Program-made: the position numbers and the translations under genes
Part shown: piece after piece, positions 42,725-52,489 of the stretch
How the letters are laid out: every line of letters starts with the position of its first letter
How positions within the stretch are numbered: the stretch's first letter is position 1
The notes under the pieces: model-generated
Database searches by the model: none
Seen by the model: the letters and a program-made list of their open reading frames with translations, nothing else
Told to the model about the DNA's origin: nothing
DNA from: UBA7672 sp031419455
Lineage (GTDB): Bacteria > Pseudomonadota > Alphaproteobacteria > Caulobacterales > Hyphomonadaceae
Assembly: GCA_031419455.1 (NCBI GenBank)
Contig: JANOKS010000135.1
Location: 10,001 to 74,000 of the forward strand
Direction: 5' to 3'
DNA: 64,000 nucleotides

Positions 42725-45046
42725 ATGTCGGGGACTCGCATGACACGTGACGTTGGCGCAAAGCGCTGCGCCTTCAACGCGGCGGGCGCCAGCAGCGCGC
42801 TTGCCCTCGTGCTGGCTGCCGCAGCGCCGGCCTGGGCACAGGAATCAGGCCTTGCCGGACCGACAGCCGAGGATGATCCCCAGGCGCAGACGCGCGCGCT
42901 TGTCGCGTCTGATGAAGAAGACCACGACCGCGTCTACGTGCTCGGCCGCCGCGTCATCTCCTCGGTCGCCACGATCAACGTCGAAGACGCCCCCCAGGTC
43001 GTGAACATCATCAACAGCGAGACCCTGCAGGAGCAGGGCGTCGCCTCGCTCGAACAGGCGCTGCGCAACGTGCCGGGCATCACCACGCAGATCGGCGAGG
43101 GCGGGGTGATGAGCGGCGACCAGTTCTTCATCCGCGGCCTGTCGGCCAAGAACGACATCTTCACCGACGGCCTCCGCGACTTCGGCGTCTACACTCGCGA
43201 CTCGTTCAACTACGGTCAGGTCGAAGTGTTCAAGGGACCGTCCGCCACCGCTTTCGGCCGCGGCGCAGCCGGCGGCGGCATCAACACAACATCGAAGACG
43301 CCCTCGACCGACACGTTCGGCTCGCTTAACGTCGCAGGCGGCACGGCCGACTACGCCCGCGTCACCGGCGACTGGAACCAGAATCTGGGCGACGGCATCG
43401 CCGCGCGCATCGCCGTGATGGCGCACAGGAATGGCGTCGAGGGTCGCGACCGCATCGAGTCCGAGCGCTGGGGCATCGCCCCCTCGATCGGCTTCGGCCT
43501 CGATGGCGCCACCAGCGTCACCATCGCCTACCTGCACCAGGACGAAACCAAGGTCCCGGACTACGGCATCCCCACCATCCAGCCGACCATCAACGACATC
43601 GCACGTCCCTCGCCGGATTTCGGCGTCGATTCCAGCAATTTCTACGGCTTCGCGCCGGACCGCGACGATGCCGTCGTCGACGCCATCACTTTCCGCCTGC
43701 GCCACGAGGTCAACGACGTCCTCACCCTCACCAGCGACCTACGTTACGGCGTCTACCAGCGCTACTGGCAGGCGACACCCACGACCTGCAATGCAGTCTG
43801 TTCGACCAGCGCAACCGACAACAACCCGGCCACCATCCCGCTCGCAAGCGTCGGCGGCCCCGGCCCCTACGACCAGGATACGCAGGGCGTGCAGAGCATC
43901 TCGACCGCCGCGCTGACCGCGCCGCTCTTCGGCCTGCGCAACGAGCTTGTCGTCGGCCTCGACGCCTCCTGGCAGCAGAACGATCGCAACGGCTTCGCCT
44001 ATGTCTCGCGGGCCACGACCAAGGACCTGTTCAACCCGCAACTCGGCGCCAACCCCGTCGTCGGCGCCGCGCCGTCGAATATCCGCGACACCACGGCGAA
44101 AGACGTTTCGGTGTTTTTCAGCGACCGCCTGTGGCTCAACGACCAGTGGTCGCTCACGGCAGGCCTGCGCGCCGCCACATACGAAGTCGATCAGGAAATC
44201 ACGGCCTTCAACCAGACCGCGTCGTGCAATGGCGGCCCGGTCGTGCCCGCGCCGGGCATCACCTGCTTCACGGCGCTGTCGTCCAACACCGAATTCCTGA
44301 CCCCGCAAGTCGGCGTGATCTTCGAGCCCTCGCCTGACATTCAGGTCTATGCGTCCTACGCCTCCTCCGCGAAGCCAAGCGGCGTCTCCGTCGGCAATGG
44401 CGACACGCTGTCGGCCACAAACGACGCGCTCGACCCGGAAGAGAACACCAACATCGAAGCCGGCATGCGCTGGGGCCTGTTCGATGACCGGCTCCAGCTG
44501 CAGGGCGCCGTCTTCCAGACAAAGAAAGAGAACGCCAAGGAGTTCGACACGACGGGAACCGAGATCGCGCGTTCAGGCGACAGCCAGGAGATCACCGGGG
44601 CGGAGATCGGCCTCGCCGGCATGATCACCGACGAATGGTCAGTCAATGCAGGCTACACCTGGCTCGACGCAACGACCACCGACTCGACGACCAGCTACAC
44701 CTTCAGGGGCGTGACGCGCACCGTCGTCGGCAACCGGATCGTCTTCACGCCCGAACACGCGGCGAGCCTGTGGACGACCTACAACTTCACCGGAGGCCTT
44801 GCCGGCCTCGAAATCGGCGGCGGGCTCACCTATCAGGACGAGGTCTTCCTCAACGTGCAGAACACGGCGGCCGCCCCGTCCTACACCTCCCTCGACGGCT
44901 TCGTGTCCTATGGCTGGGACCGTTTCCGCCTGTCGCTCAATGGCTACAATCTCAGCGACGAACTCTACTACTCGCAGGTGCATGGCAACCGGGTGACGCC
45001 CGCGCAGGGCCGCACATTCATCGCAACCCTCGGCGTGGTCTACTGA
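42725..45046 (+). CDS. Fiu-type catecholate siderophore TonB-dependent receptor
   Basis: 773 residues. The signal peptide ends near AWAQ|ESG. Plug domain: INVEDAPQVVNIINSETLQEQG, LRNVPGITTQIGEGG, FIRGLSAKNDIFTDGLRDFG and VEVFKGPSATAFGRGAAGG, typical of Fiu/FhuE-like receptors. The beta-barrel ends TFIATLGVVY. It imports ferric catecholates with TonB energy. The following gene, piuC-like, is the usual partner of fiu. Expression under iron limitation is suggested by the upstream box. Confidence 0.92.
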   Translation: MSGTRMTRDVGAKRCAFNAAGASSALALVLAAAAPAWAQESGLAGPTAEDDPQAQTRALVASDEEDHDRVYVLGRRVISSVATINVEDAPQVVNIINSETLQEQGVASLEQALRNVPGITTQIGEGGVMSGDQFFIRGLSAKNDIFTDGLRDFGVYTRDSFNYGQVEVFKGPSATAFGRGAAGGGINTTSKTPSTDTFGSLNVAGGTADYARVTGDWNQNLGDGIAARIAVMAHRNGVEGRDRIESERWGIAPSIGFGLDGATSVTIAYLHQDETKVPDYGIPTIQPTINDIARPSPDFGVDSSNFYGFAPDRDDAVVDAITFRLRHEVNDVLTLTSDLRYGVYQRYWQATPTTCNAVCSTSATDNNPATIPLASVGGPGPYDQDTQGVQSISTAALTAPLFGLRNELVVGLDASWQQNDRNGFAYVSRATTKDLFNPQLGANPVVGAAPSNIRDTTAKDVSVFFSDRLWLNDQWSLTAGLRAATYEVDQEITAFNQTASCNGGPVVPAPGITCFTALSSNTEFLTPQVGVIFEPSPDIQVYASYASSAKPSGVSVGNGDTLSATNDALDPEENTNIEAGMRWGLFDDRLQLQGAVFQTKKENAKEFDTTGTEIARSGDSQEITGAEIGLAGMITDEWSVNAGYTWLDATTTDSTTSYTFRGVTRTVVGNRIVFTPEHAASLWTTYNFTGGLAGLEIGGGLTYQDEVFLNVQNTAAAPSYTSLDGFVSYGWDRFRLSLNGYNLSDELYYSQVHGNRVTPAQGRTFIATLGVVY

Positions 45047-45072
45047 TCCTCCCCAGACCACGTCCGAATGAC

Positions 45073-45101
45073 TGGGCCGGGCTCCTCGCGAGTCCGGCCC
45101 A
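45073..45101 (+). terminator. Hairpin between receptor and piuC, possible terminator or attenuator
   Basis: TGGGCCGGGCTC / GAGTCCGGCCCA (one G-U pair) with a CTCGC loop, followed by CTTTGTG. It would separate or attenuate the downstream dioxygenase gene. Confidence 0.5.
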
Positions 45102-45121
45102 CTTTGTGCTAGAGAACCGGC

Positions 45122-45805
45122 ATGCTGGTTAAGGTCGAATCCGTGCTGACGAAGGAGGAGGTGGCGCACTGCCGCTCCATCCTCGAGGGCACGCAATGGG
45201 TCGATGGCAAGATCACCGCAGGCGCGCAGTCGGCGCTCGCCAAGCACAACCTGCAAGTCCCGGAAGACGCGCCGCAGGCGCGCGCGCTTGGCGAGATCAT
45301 CCTGCGTGCGCTGGCGCGCTCCCCCGGCTTCAACTCCGCGGCCGTCCCGTTCCGCGTTTTCCCGCCGCTGTTCAACCGCTACGATGTCGGCATGAAGTTC
45401 GGCGCGCATGTCGACAACGCCATCCGCTTTATCGCTGGCCCCAACATCCGCGTCCGCACAGACATGTCGGCCACGCTGTTCCTCACAGAACCGTCAGCCT
45501 ATGACGGTGGCGAACTCGTCATCGAGGACACATATGGCGAACAGAGCATCAAGTTCGCCGCCGGCGACATGGTGCTGTACCCCGCAACAAGTCTTCATCG
45601 CGTTCAGGAAATCACGCGCGGCTCCCGCTGGGCGTCCTTCTTCTGGATCCAGTCAATGGTGAAAGACGACGGCGCCCGCGCGCTTCTCTACAATCTCGAC
45701 CAGTCGATCATCAAAACCCGCGCCGAACTCGGCGACGCGCATGATGCGGTTTTGGGGCTGACGGCGGTGTATCACAACCTGCTGCGGCGTTACGCAGAGG
45801 TGTGA
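45122..45805 (+). CDS. piuC: PiuC/YbiX Fe(II)- and 2-oxoglutarate-dependent dioxygenase (PKHD-type)
   Basis: 227 residues. MLVKVESVLTKEEVAHCR opens the YbiX family. Iron ligands are FGAHVDNAIR (His, Asp) and the distal SLHRVQEITRG (His), with Arg for 2-oxoglutarate. It is typically encoded beside Fiu-type receptors and linked to catecholate siderophore use. Its exact substrate is not settled. Confidence 0.93.
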   Translation: MLVKVESVLTKEEVAHCRSILEGTQWVDGKITAGAQSALAKHNLQVPEDAPQARALGEIILRALARSPGFNSAAVPFRVFPPLFNRYDVGMKFGAHVDNAIRFIAGPNIRVRTDMSATLFLTEPSAYDGGELVIEDTYGEQSIKFAAGDMVLYPATSLHRVQEITRGSRWASFFWIQSMVKDDGARALLYNLDQSIIKTRAELGDAHDAVLGLTAVYHNLLRRYAEV

Positions 45806-45844
45806 TCTCCGGACCGCCGGGCCCCCGCCCGGCAGCTGCGCCGT

Positions 45845-45985
45845 CGGCGCGCGCTCGTCCTTCGACGGACGCTCCCTTCGGTCGCTGCTCAGGATGAGCG
45901 CTTGGGACGCGTTGCCGGAGTAGCGCTCATGCTGAGCAGGCCGCGCAGCGGCCGTCCGTCGAAGCCGAGGGCGGGCTCACCGATG
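45845..45985. repeat. Dispersed repeat (CTTCGACGGACGCTCCC family), copy 1
   Basis: Contains CTTCGACGGACGCTCCC, TCGGTCGCTGCTCAG and GATGAGCGCT, then an inverted partner reading CTCATGCTGAGCAGG and GGCCGTCCGTCGAAG. A very similar block is at 62217-62357. Confidence 0.7.
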
Positions 45986-46002
45986 CCAGCAACAAAGCGA
46001 CG

Positions 46003-46899
46003 CTACTGCACCCGCTCCGCCTTGATGCCCTTGGCCGCCAGCATCGCGACCACGCTGTCGGGTCCGATCAGGTGGCCCGCGCCGACCGCCATGAAGCTCA
46101 CGCCTGAGCCTGCCAGAATACCCTCGATCTGCGTCACCCAGTTGGCGTTGCGATTGGTCAGCAGAGCGGCATAGAGGTCGGGTTCCCCGACCTTCATCTC
46201 GGTGACGAACATCGCCTCCATCCCGGCAAGATCGGCCTTAGCCCACTGGTCAACCATCTTGTCGAGTTCGACCGGCGCGTCCTCGTATTCCTCGATCGTC
46301 TCGCGCAGGTAGCGCAGCTCCTGCTCGGAGGTCATGCCGGCGAACACCTTGATCTGAAGCTCGGCGGTCTCCAACCCTTTGGGCTTGATGCCCCGCGCGG
46401 CGAACGCCTTCTCGATCTTGCTATCGACGCCTGACATCGGATCATAGCCCGCCCGGGTGATCGCCGCGTTGGAGATGGTGAGCGCCGCGAACCATGGCCG
46501 AAAGCTGTTGAGCTGCGCGCCGGAAAGACCCGCCAGCCGCGCGGCCTCGTCCAGCGTCTTCAACTCCTCCGGGGTCAGCGATTTCGACAATGGCTTGCCC
46601 GGCGACAGCCCGTACTGGACAACCAGCGGCATCATCTCGCCCGCCATCGCGGCGGCGTCCGTGGTGGGCAACTCCAGCCATAGCTCCTTCGCCTCGGCCA
46701 TCGCCGCGTCCAGCTTGTCCGAACGCCACTGCGTCTCCGGGCGCAACAGGTGCACGGTGCCGAGCATGTAGATCGTTGAATCGGCGTCCTTGACCGCCCA
46801 CATCGCAGGTTGCGCCAGCGCAGGCGCGCCGAGGATGGAGGCGACGACGGCAATCAGGACGCCGCGAACCAGTCTTCCGAGGGCAGCAAGGCCAGCCAT
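46003..46899 (-). CDS. TraB/GumN family protein, exported
   Basis: 298 residues from ATG 46899, with GGAGG six bases upstream. The signal peptide ends near ALAQ|PAM. MWAVKDADSTIYMLGTVHLLRPET carries the GTVH motif, and FMAVGAGHLIGPDSV the C-terminal GxxH motif, both diagnostic for TraB/GumN, a predicted metal-dependent hydrolase fold. Role unknown. Confidence 0.88.
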   Translation of the reverse strand: MAGLAALGRLVRGVLIAVVASILGAPALAQPAMWAVKDADSTIYMLGTVHLLRPETQWRSDKLDAAMAEAKELWLELPTTDAAAMAGEMMPLVVQYGLSPGKPLSKSLTPEELKTLDEAARLAGLSGAQLNSFRPWFAALTISNAAITRAGYDPMSGVDSKIEKAFAARGIKPKGLETAELQIKVFAGMTSEQELRYLRETIEEYEDAPVELDKMVDQWAKADLAGMEAMFVTEMKVGEPDLYAALLTNRNANWVTQIEGILAGSGVSFMAVGAGHLIGPDSVVAMLAAKGIKAERVQ

Positions 46900-47067
46900 G
46901 AAATCCTCCCCAACAGGCGAGCAGGACGCCAGCCGCACCTGCGAAACTAGCACGCCAGACCCGCGGCGCCACAAGCGGACTCAGCCGATGCCGCCGCATC
47001 GCTTGCGAGCCGGGCGGCGGGGGCTATAAGCGCCCATCCGAATGGCCTGTCCGCCCGGGAGATGACC

Positions 47068-48312
47068 ATGTCCGCCGCCCAGAACACCGACAAGAAGCCT
47101 GCCCCGAAGAAAGTCGTGCTCGCCTATTCCGGCGGCCTCGACACCTCGATCATCCTGAAATGGCTGCAGACCGAATACGGCTGCGAAGTCGTCACCTTCA
47201 CCGCTGACCTGGGGCAGGGCGAGGAACTCTCCCCGGCCCGCAAGAAAGCGGAGCTGATGGGCATCAAGCCCGAGAACATCTACATCGAGGATGTCCGCGA
47301 GGAATTCGTGCGCGACTTCGTGTTCCCGATGTTCCGCGCCAACGCCGTCTATGAAGGCCAGTACCTGCTCGGCACCTCGATCGCGCGACCGCTCATCGCC
47401 AAGCGCCTCGTCGAGATCGCGAAGGAAACCGGCGCTGACGCCATCGCTCACGGAGCGACCGGCAAAGGCAACGACCAGGTCCGCTTTGAACTGTCGGCGT
47501 ATGCGCTGAACCCGTCGATCAAGGTGATCGCGCCGTGGCGCACCTGGGAGTTCAAGTCGCGCACAGACCTCATTGAATTCGCCGAGAAGCATCAGATCCC
47601 GGTCGCGAAAGACAAGCGCGGGGACGCCCCGTTCTCGGTCGACGCCAACCTGCTGCACTCCTCCTCCGAAGGCAAAGTGCTGGAGGACCCCGCGGTCGAG
47701 CCGCCGCCTTACGTCTACCAGCGCACCATCTCGCCGATGGAAGCGCCCGACAAGGTCACCGAAATCCAGATCGGCTTCAGTCAGGGCGACGCGGTCTCGC
47801 TCAACGGCAAGGCGCTGTCGCCCGCCACGCTGCTGGCCGCCCTCAACGATCTCGGCCGCGACAATGGCATCGGCCGCCTCGACCTCGTCGAGAACCGCTT
47901 CGTCGGCATGAAGTCGCGCGGCGTCTACGAGACCCCCGGCGGCACGATCCTGCTGCAGGCTCATCGTGCGATTGAAAGCATCACGCTCGATCGCGGCGCG
48001 GGCCACCTCAAGGACGAGTTGATGCCGCGCTATGCGGAGCTGATCTACAACGGCTTCTGGTTTGCCCCTGAGCGCGAAATGCTCCAGGCCGCCATCGACA
48101 AGTCGCAGTGGAATGTCACCGGCACGGTCACGCTCAAGCTCTACAAGGGCAATGTGATCGTGACGGGCAGGGCCTCGCCCACCTCGCTCTACTCTGCCGC
48201 CCACGTGACGTTCGAGGACGACGCCGGCGCCTATGACCAGAAGGACGCCGAAGGCTTCATCCGCCTGAACGCGCTCCGACTGAGGCTGCTCGGTCAGGCG
48301 CGGAAGTCGTAA
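47068..48312 (+). CDS. argG: Argininosuccinate synthase
   Basis: 414 residues from ATG 47068 (GGGAG at good spacing; ATG 47062 is an alternative). ATP-pyrophosphatase motif VLAYSGGLDTSIILKWL, GTSIARPLIAK, ATGKGNDQVRFE and KSRGVYETPGGTIL. It joins citrulline and aspartate in arginine synthesis. Confidence 0.96.
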   Translation: MSAAQNTDKKPAPKKVVLAYSGGLDTSIILKWLQTEYGCEVVTFTADLGQGEELSPARKKAELMGIKPENIYIEDVREEFVRDFVFPMFRANAVYEGQYLLGTSIARPLIAKRLVEIAKETGADAIAHGATGKGNDQVRFELSAYALNPSIKVIAPWRTWEFKSRTDLIEFAEKHQIPVAKDKRGDAPFSVDANLLHSSSEGKVLEDPAVEPPPYVYQRTISPMEAPDKVTEIQIGFSQGDAVSLNGKALSPATLLAALNDLGRDNGIGRLDLVENRFVGMKSRGVYETPGGTILLQAHRAIESITLDRGAGHLKDELMPRYAELIYNGFWFAPEREMLQAAIDKSQWNVTGTVTLKLYKGNVIVTGRASPTSLYSAAHVTFEDDAGAYDQKDAEGFIRLNALRLRLLGQARKS

Positions 48313-48332
48313 CGAGCAGACAGGACCCGATC

Positions 48333-48863
48333 ATGGACCTCTCGAAGATTGCCACCGGACCCAACCCGCCCGAGGACGTCAACGTCCTGGTCGAGGTTCC
48401 ACTGGGCGGCGAGCCAATCAAGTACGAGATCGACAAGGCGTCGGGCGCGATGTTCGTGGACCGGTTCCTCTACACGTCGATGCGCTACCCGTGCAATTAC
48501 GGCTTCATCCCGCACACCCTCTCGCTCGATGGCGACCCGATCGACGTGATGGTTGTCGGCAACCGTGCGCTTGTCCCGGGGTGCGTCGTGCGTTGCGTGC
48601 CAGTTGGCGTGCTGATGATGACGGACGACAAGGGCCAGGACGAAAAGATCCTCGCCGTGCCGCATCCCAAGCTCACGCGCTACTATGAGAAGATCAAGGA
48701 CTACCGCGAGCTGCCCGAAATCCTGGTCGAGCGCATCGTGCATTTTTTCGAGCACTACAAGGATCTCGAACCCGGCAAGTGGGTGAAGATCGAGGGCCTG
48801 TACGGTCCCGAGCGCGCGCGCGAGTTGATTATGGAATCGATCGAGCGCGCGAAGAAGACTTAG
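48333..48863 (+). CDS. ppa: Inorganic pyrophosphatase
   Basis: 176 residues. EIDKASGAMFVDR, DGDPIDVMVV, DDKGQDEKILAVP and FFEHYKDLEPGKWVKI are family I pyrophosphatase motifs with the metal-binding Asp residues. It hydrolyses PPi and so pulls biosynthesis forward. It is 20 bases after argG, whose reaction makes PPi. Stop overlaps the convergent typA stop by 4 bases. Confidence 0.97.
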   Translation: MDLSKIATGPNPPEDVNVLVEVPLGGEPIKYEIDKASGAMFVDRFLYTSMRYPCNYGFIPHTLSLDGDPIDVMVVGNRALVPGCVVRCVPVGVLMMTDDKGQDEKILAVPHPKLTRYYEKIKDYRELPEILVERIVHFFEHYKDLEPGKWVKIEGLYGPERARELIMESIERAKKT

Positions 48864-50680
48864 GCATCCACCGCCGCGCGCGAGAAACGCTTGCGGTCGT
48901 TCGGGTCGAGATAGACCTTGCGTAGGCGGATGTTCTCCGGGGTCACTTCCACCAGCTCATCGTCCTGGATGTAGGCGAGCGCCTTTTCCAGCGTCATGCG
49001 GATCGGCGTGGTGAGCCGCACCGCTTCATCCGTGCCTGAGGCGCGGACGTTGGTGAGCTTCTTGCCTTTGAGGACGTTCACTTCGAGGTCGTTGCCGCGC
49101 GTATGCTCGCCGATGATCATGCCTTCATAGACCTTGATGCCCGGCTCGATCATCATCGGGCCACGGTCTTCGAGATTCCAGAGCGCGAACGCGACCGACT
49201 CGCCGGACCCGTTGGAAATCAGCACGCCGGTGTGGCGGCCTTTGATCTCGCCCTTGTGCGGAGCGTACTGGTGGAAGAGGCGGTTCATCACGGCCGTGCC
49301 GCGCGTGTCTGACAGCAGTTCGCCCTGATAGCCGATCAGGCCGCGCGTCGGCGCGTGGAAGACAAGGCGCGTGCGGCCGACACCCGACGGGCGCATGTCC
49401 ATCATGTCGGCGCGGCGCTCGGAGAGTTTCGAGACGACGACGCCGGTATGATCATCATCGACGTCGATCACGACTTCCTCGATCGGCTCGAGAATTTCGC
49501 CGGTCAGTTCGTCCTTCTGCATCACGACCTTGGGGCGCGAGACGCCAAGCTCGAAGCCTTCGCGGCGCATTGTTTCAATCAGGACGGCAAGTTGCAGTTC
49601 GCCGCGGCCGGCGACTTCAAACGCGTCCGAATCCGGCGCGCGCGAAATCTTGAGGGCGACATTGCCTTCGGCTTCCTTCATCAGGCGGTCCCAGATCACG
49701 CGGCTGGTGACCTTCTTGCCTTCGGTGCCGGCGAGCGGCGAGTCGTTGACGCGGAACGTCATCGCCAGCGTCGGCGGATCGATCGGCTGGGCCGCCATCG
49801 GTGTCGTGACCGATGGATCGCAGATCGTGTCGGCGACGGTCGCCTTGGTCAGGCCCGAGATCGAGACGATGTCGCCAGCCTTGCCCTCGTCGATGGGCGA
49901 GCGCACGAGGCCGCGATAGGCGAGCACTTTCGACACGCGGCCCTGTTCGATCACTTCGCCGGTGCGCGAGAGAACCTTCACGGTCTGGTTCGGTTTCACC
50001 GAGCCGCTATCAACGCGGCCGGTGAGAATGCGGCCAAGGAACGGGTCGGAGCCGATGGTCGTGCCCAGCATGCGGAACGGGCCATTGTCGACACGCGGCG
50101 GCGGCACATGCTTCAGCACGGTCTCGAACAGCGCGGCCATGTTGTCGGTCTTTTTGGCCGGGTCCGTGCTCATCCAGCCATTCTTGGCTGAACCATAGAT
50201 GATCGGGAAATCGAGCTGCTCGTCGGTGGCGTCGAGGTTGGCGAAGAGGTCGAAGACTTCGTTCACGACTTCGACGTGACGCTCTTCCGGCTTGTCGATC
50301 TTGTTGATGCAGACGATCGGACGCAGGCCGACCTTCAGCGCCTTGGAGACCACGAACTTGGTCTGCGGCATCGGGCCTTCAGCGGCGTCGACGAGAACGA
50401 TCGCGCCATCGACCATGTTGAGGATGCGTTCCACCTCGCCGCCGAAGTCGGCGTGGCCGGGCGTGTCGACGATGTTGATGCGGATGTCGTTCCAGACGAC
50501 GGACGTGGCCTTGGCCAGGATGGTGATGCCGCGTTCACGCTCCAGATCGTTCGAATCCATCATCCGCTCGGACGTGGCCTCGTTGTCGCGGAAGGACCCC
50601 GACTGCTTCAGCAGGCAGTCCACCAGGGTGGTCTTGCCGTGGTCGACGTGGGCGATAATGGCGATGTTGCGCAGTTGCAT
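48860..50680 (-). CDS. typA: Ribosome-associated translational GTPase TypA/BipA
   Basis: 606 residues from MQLRNIAIIAHVDHGKTTL (G1). G2/G3 ERERGITILAKAT and DTPGHADFGGEVER, G4 NKID. The C-terminal domain RLVFHAPTRGLIGYQGELLSDTRG is characteristic of BipA. It assists 50S assembly and stress or low-temperature translation. Confidence 0.96.
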   Translation of the reverse strand: MQLRNIAIIAHVDHGKTTLVDCLLKQSGSFRDNEATSERMMDSNDLERERGITILAKATSVVWNDIRINIVDTPGHADFGGEVERILNMVDGAIVLVDAAEGPMPQTKFVVSKALKVGLRPIVCINKIDKPEERHVEVVNEVFDLFANLDATDEQLDFPIIYGSAKNGWMSTDPAKKTDNMAALFETVLKHVPPPRVDNGPFRMLGTTIGSDPFLGRILTGRVDSGSVKPNQTVKVLSRTGEVIEQGRVSKVLAYRGLVRSPIDEGKAGDIVSISGLTKATVADTICDPSVTTPMAAQPIDPPTLAMTFRVNDSPLAGTEGKKVTSRVIWDRLMKEAEGNVALKISRAPDSDAFEVAGRGELQLAVLIETMRREGFELGVSRPKVVMQKDELTGEILEPIEEVVIDVDDDHTGVVVSKLSERRADMMDMRPSGVGRTRLVFHAPTRGLIGYQGELLSDTRGTAVMNRLFHQYAPHKGEIKGRHTGVLISNGSGESVAFALWNLEDRGPMMIEPGIKVYEGMIIGEHTRGNDLEVNVLKGKKLTNVRASGTDEAVRLTTPIRMTLEKALAYIQDDELVEVTPENIRLRKVYLDPNDRKRFSRAAVDA

Positions 50681-50930
50681 GGGAGAGCGTCGTTTCGGGT
50701 CTGGGCCGGGGGAGGGGCTGGTTTTGGCGCGGCAATACAGGGCTTTTGTGCAGAAAGCGAGCACGGACGGCGCCGCAGGCGGCCCGGGGCGTCCGGAGCA
50801 ACCCGTAAACCACACTTTGCGAGCGATTCAGGGCGCATGGCGCCATTTGCAAGCCGTTCGCCCCGGTTGCGACCGTTCCGGTACGGGACCACAATTCGCC
50901 CGTCACTGATGACTGGAATGGGGACAATTG

Positions 50931-51344
50931 ATGCGCGTGTTCGTTGCAGCAGCCGCCATCGCCCTTTCTGCCGGCTGCGTGGTCAACGAAACAAGCCTCG
51001 CCGCACCCGCCTGCCGGGTCGGCGCCCCGATGGTCGAGACCATGCTCTACATGGGCATGCTGCGGCCGGGCGGGTCGATCTCGCGCTTCGAGTTCCAGCA
51101 GTTTGTGGAGCGGGACGTCGTGCCGCGCTGGAAGGATGGTTTTACCATCCTCGACGCTCAGGGGCTCTGGCTGTCCGATCAGCGCAACATCACCGAACGG
51201 GAGCCGAGCCGGATCCTGGTGCGGCTGCACGATGGAAGCGCCGGGGCCTCCGCCCAGGTCGAGGAAATCCGAGCGGCCTATATCAATGCCTTCGAGCAGG
51301 ATGCAGTGCTACGCACTGATCGCGTGACCTGCGCGGATTTCTAG
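50931..51344 (+). CDS. DUF3574 lipoprotein
   Basis: 137 residues from ATG 50931 (a TTG directly before it is in frame). Signal peptide with lipobox SAGC. GGSISRFEFQQFVERDVVPRWKDGFTILDAQGLW, then SRILVRLHD match DUF3574, a small exported family of unknown role. Divergent from typA. Confidence 0.82.
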   Translation: MRVFVAAAAIALSAGCVVNETSLAAPACRVGAPMVETMLYMGMLRPGGSISRFEFQQFVERDVVPRWKDGFTILDAQGLWLSDQRNITEREPSRILVRLHDGSAGASAQVEEIRAAYINAFEQDAVLRTDRVTCADF

Positions 51345-51356
51345 TAAGGTGAGCCG

Positions 51357-51707
51357 ATGAAACGGAATCTTTCGCCTGTCGCCTTCGCCTTCCTCGCGCT
51401 GGCCGCCTGCAACGCGCCACCGCCCCAGCCAACCTCGGGCGCCGCGGACCCGCTGGTCGCCGACGGGCGCGCGATTGCGGAGCGCGAGTGCGCTGGGTGC
51501 CATGCCCTCGACCAGTCCACGACAAGCCCGCGTGACGGCGCGCCGCCCATGCGCGACATGCTGGCGCGGTATCAGGCAGATGCGCTGGCCAACAACCTGA
51601 TCGAGGGCATCCGCGTCGGACATCAGGACATGCCGGAATTCGATTTCGACGTCCGGACCGCAGACGCGTTGATCGCCTACCTGCGGTTCCTGGGCGCCAG
51701 CGACTAG
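51357..51707 (+). CDS. Lipoprotein c-type cytochrome
   Basis: 116 residues. Lipobox LAAC near residue 18. The haem c motif CAGCH is at about residues 45-49, and a likely axial Met lies in HQDMPEFDF. This is a class I mono-haem cytochrome c, membrane-anchored, for periplasmic electron transfer. Start 12 bases after the previous stop suggests an operon. Confidence 0.9.
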   Translation: MKRNLSPVAFAFLALAACNAPPPQPTSGAADPLVADGRAIAERECAGCHALDQSTTSPRDGAPPMRDMLARYQADALANNLIEGIRVGHQDMPEFDFDVRTADALIAYLRFLGASD

Positions 51708-51710
51708 AAT

Positions 51711-52292
51711 TCAACCCGGAAACAGCTGCAGGCCGATTTCCTCGACCTGGCCGTCGCGCAGCGCGAGGCAGTTGAGGCTCTCCATGCCTTGCGGGAAGCA
51801 GTAGGTGTGCAGCTTCTCGGCCCGCATCGCTTCATAGGTCTGCCTGTCGATCCATTCGGCGGGCATGAACGGGAATTCCGCACGATTTGGCTGGCCTTCG
51901 GTCTCGTCCCATGGCGGCAGCGCCCCGGTCGTCTGGATACTGCTGCTGGCCGTGTCCATCCATTCGGCGAGGGCCTTGCTCATCGCGGGCGTGTCTGGCT
52001 GGTCGGCGAGGCCGAAAAGGTGCTGCGCTGCTCCTGCCCAGGCGTAGACCGGAAAGCCGTCGCGCGTGCGGATTGCCAGCGTCACGACCGCCGCCTCGCA
52101 GATGCCGCCATTGGCATAGGCTTCGATGCGATAGGACGGATGATCGCTGGGGCCGATCGGACCCCACATCGCCTCCGACGTAGCGTCGCATCCGGCTGCC
52201 GGCGTGTCAGTTGCGGCAGTTTCCGTTGGCGCGGCCGGCTGGCACGCGGAAAGCGCGAGCAGGCTGGCGGCGAGCGCAAGACGAAATTCCAT
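51711..52292 (-). CDS. Putative lipoprotein of unknown function
   Basis: 193 residues from MEFRLALAASLLALSAC (lipobox LSAC). The mature part contains four further cysteines that could form disulfides (AGCDATSE, GGICEAAVV, TYCFPQG, LNCLALR). No named domain. Faces the cytochrome gene tail to tail, 3 bases apart. Confidence 0.7.
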   Translation of the reverse strand: MEFRLALAASLLALSACQPAAPTETAATDTPAAGCDATSEAMWGPIGPSDHPSYRIEAYANGGICEAAVVTLAIRTRDGFPVYAWAGAAQHLFGLADQPDTPAMSKALAEWMDTASSSIQTTGALPPWDETEGQPNRAEFPFMPAEWIDRQTYEAMRAEKLHTYCFPQGMESLNCLALRDGQVEEIGLQLFPG

Positions 52293-52489
52293 GTTCAGTC
52301 ACCTGCTGTCATTCCTCGCAACGATGAGGGACTACAATTTAGGCCGCACCTCAATGGCCGTCGCAAGCGCGACCGGAAATCAGCCCGGCCAGCGGCGGGG
52401 GAGAACCGCCACTGGCTGGACCTGGATCGCGTCATGTGCGCTGGCGGGATCCGAGCGTCCCCACGCCCAACCTGCAAGCATTTAGTGCG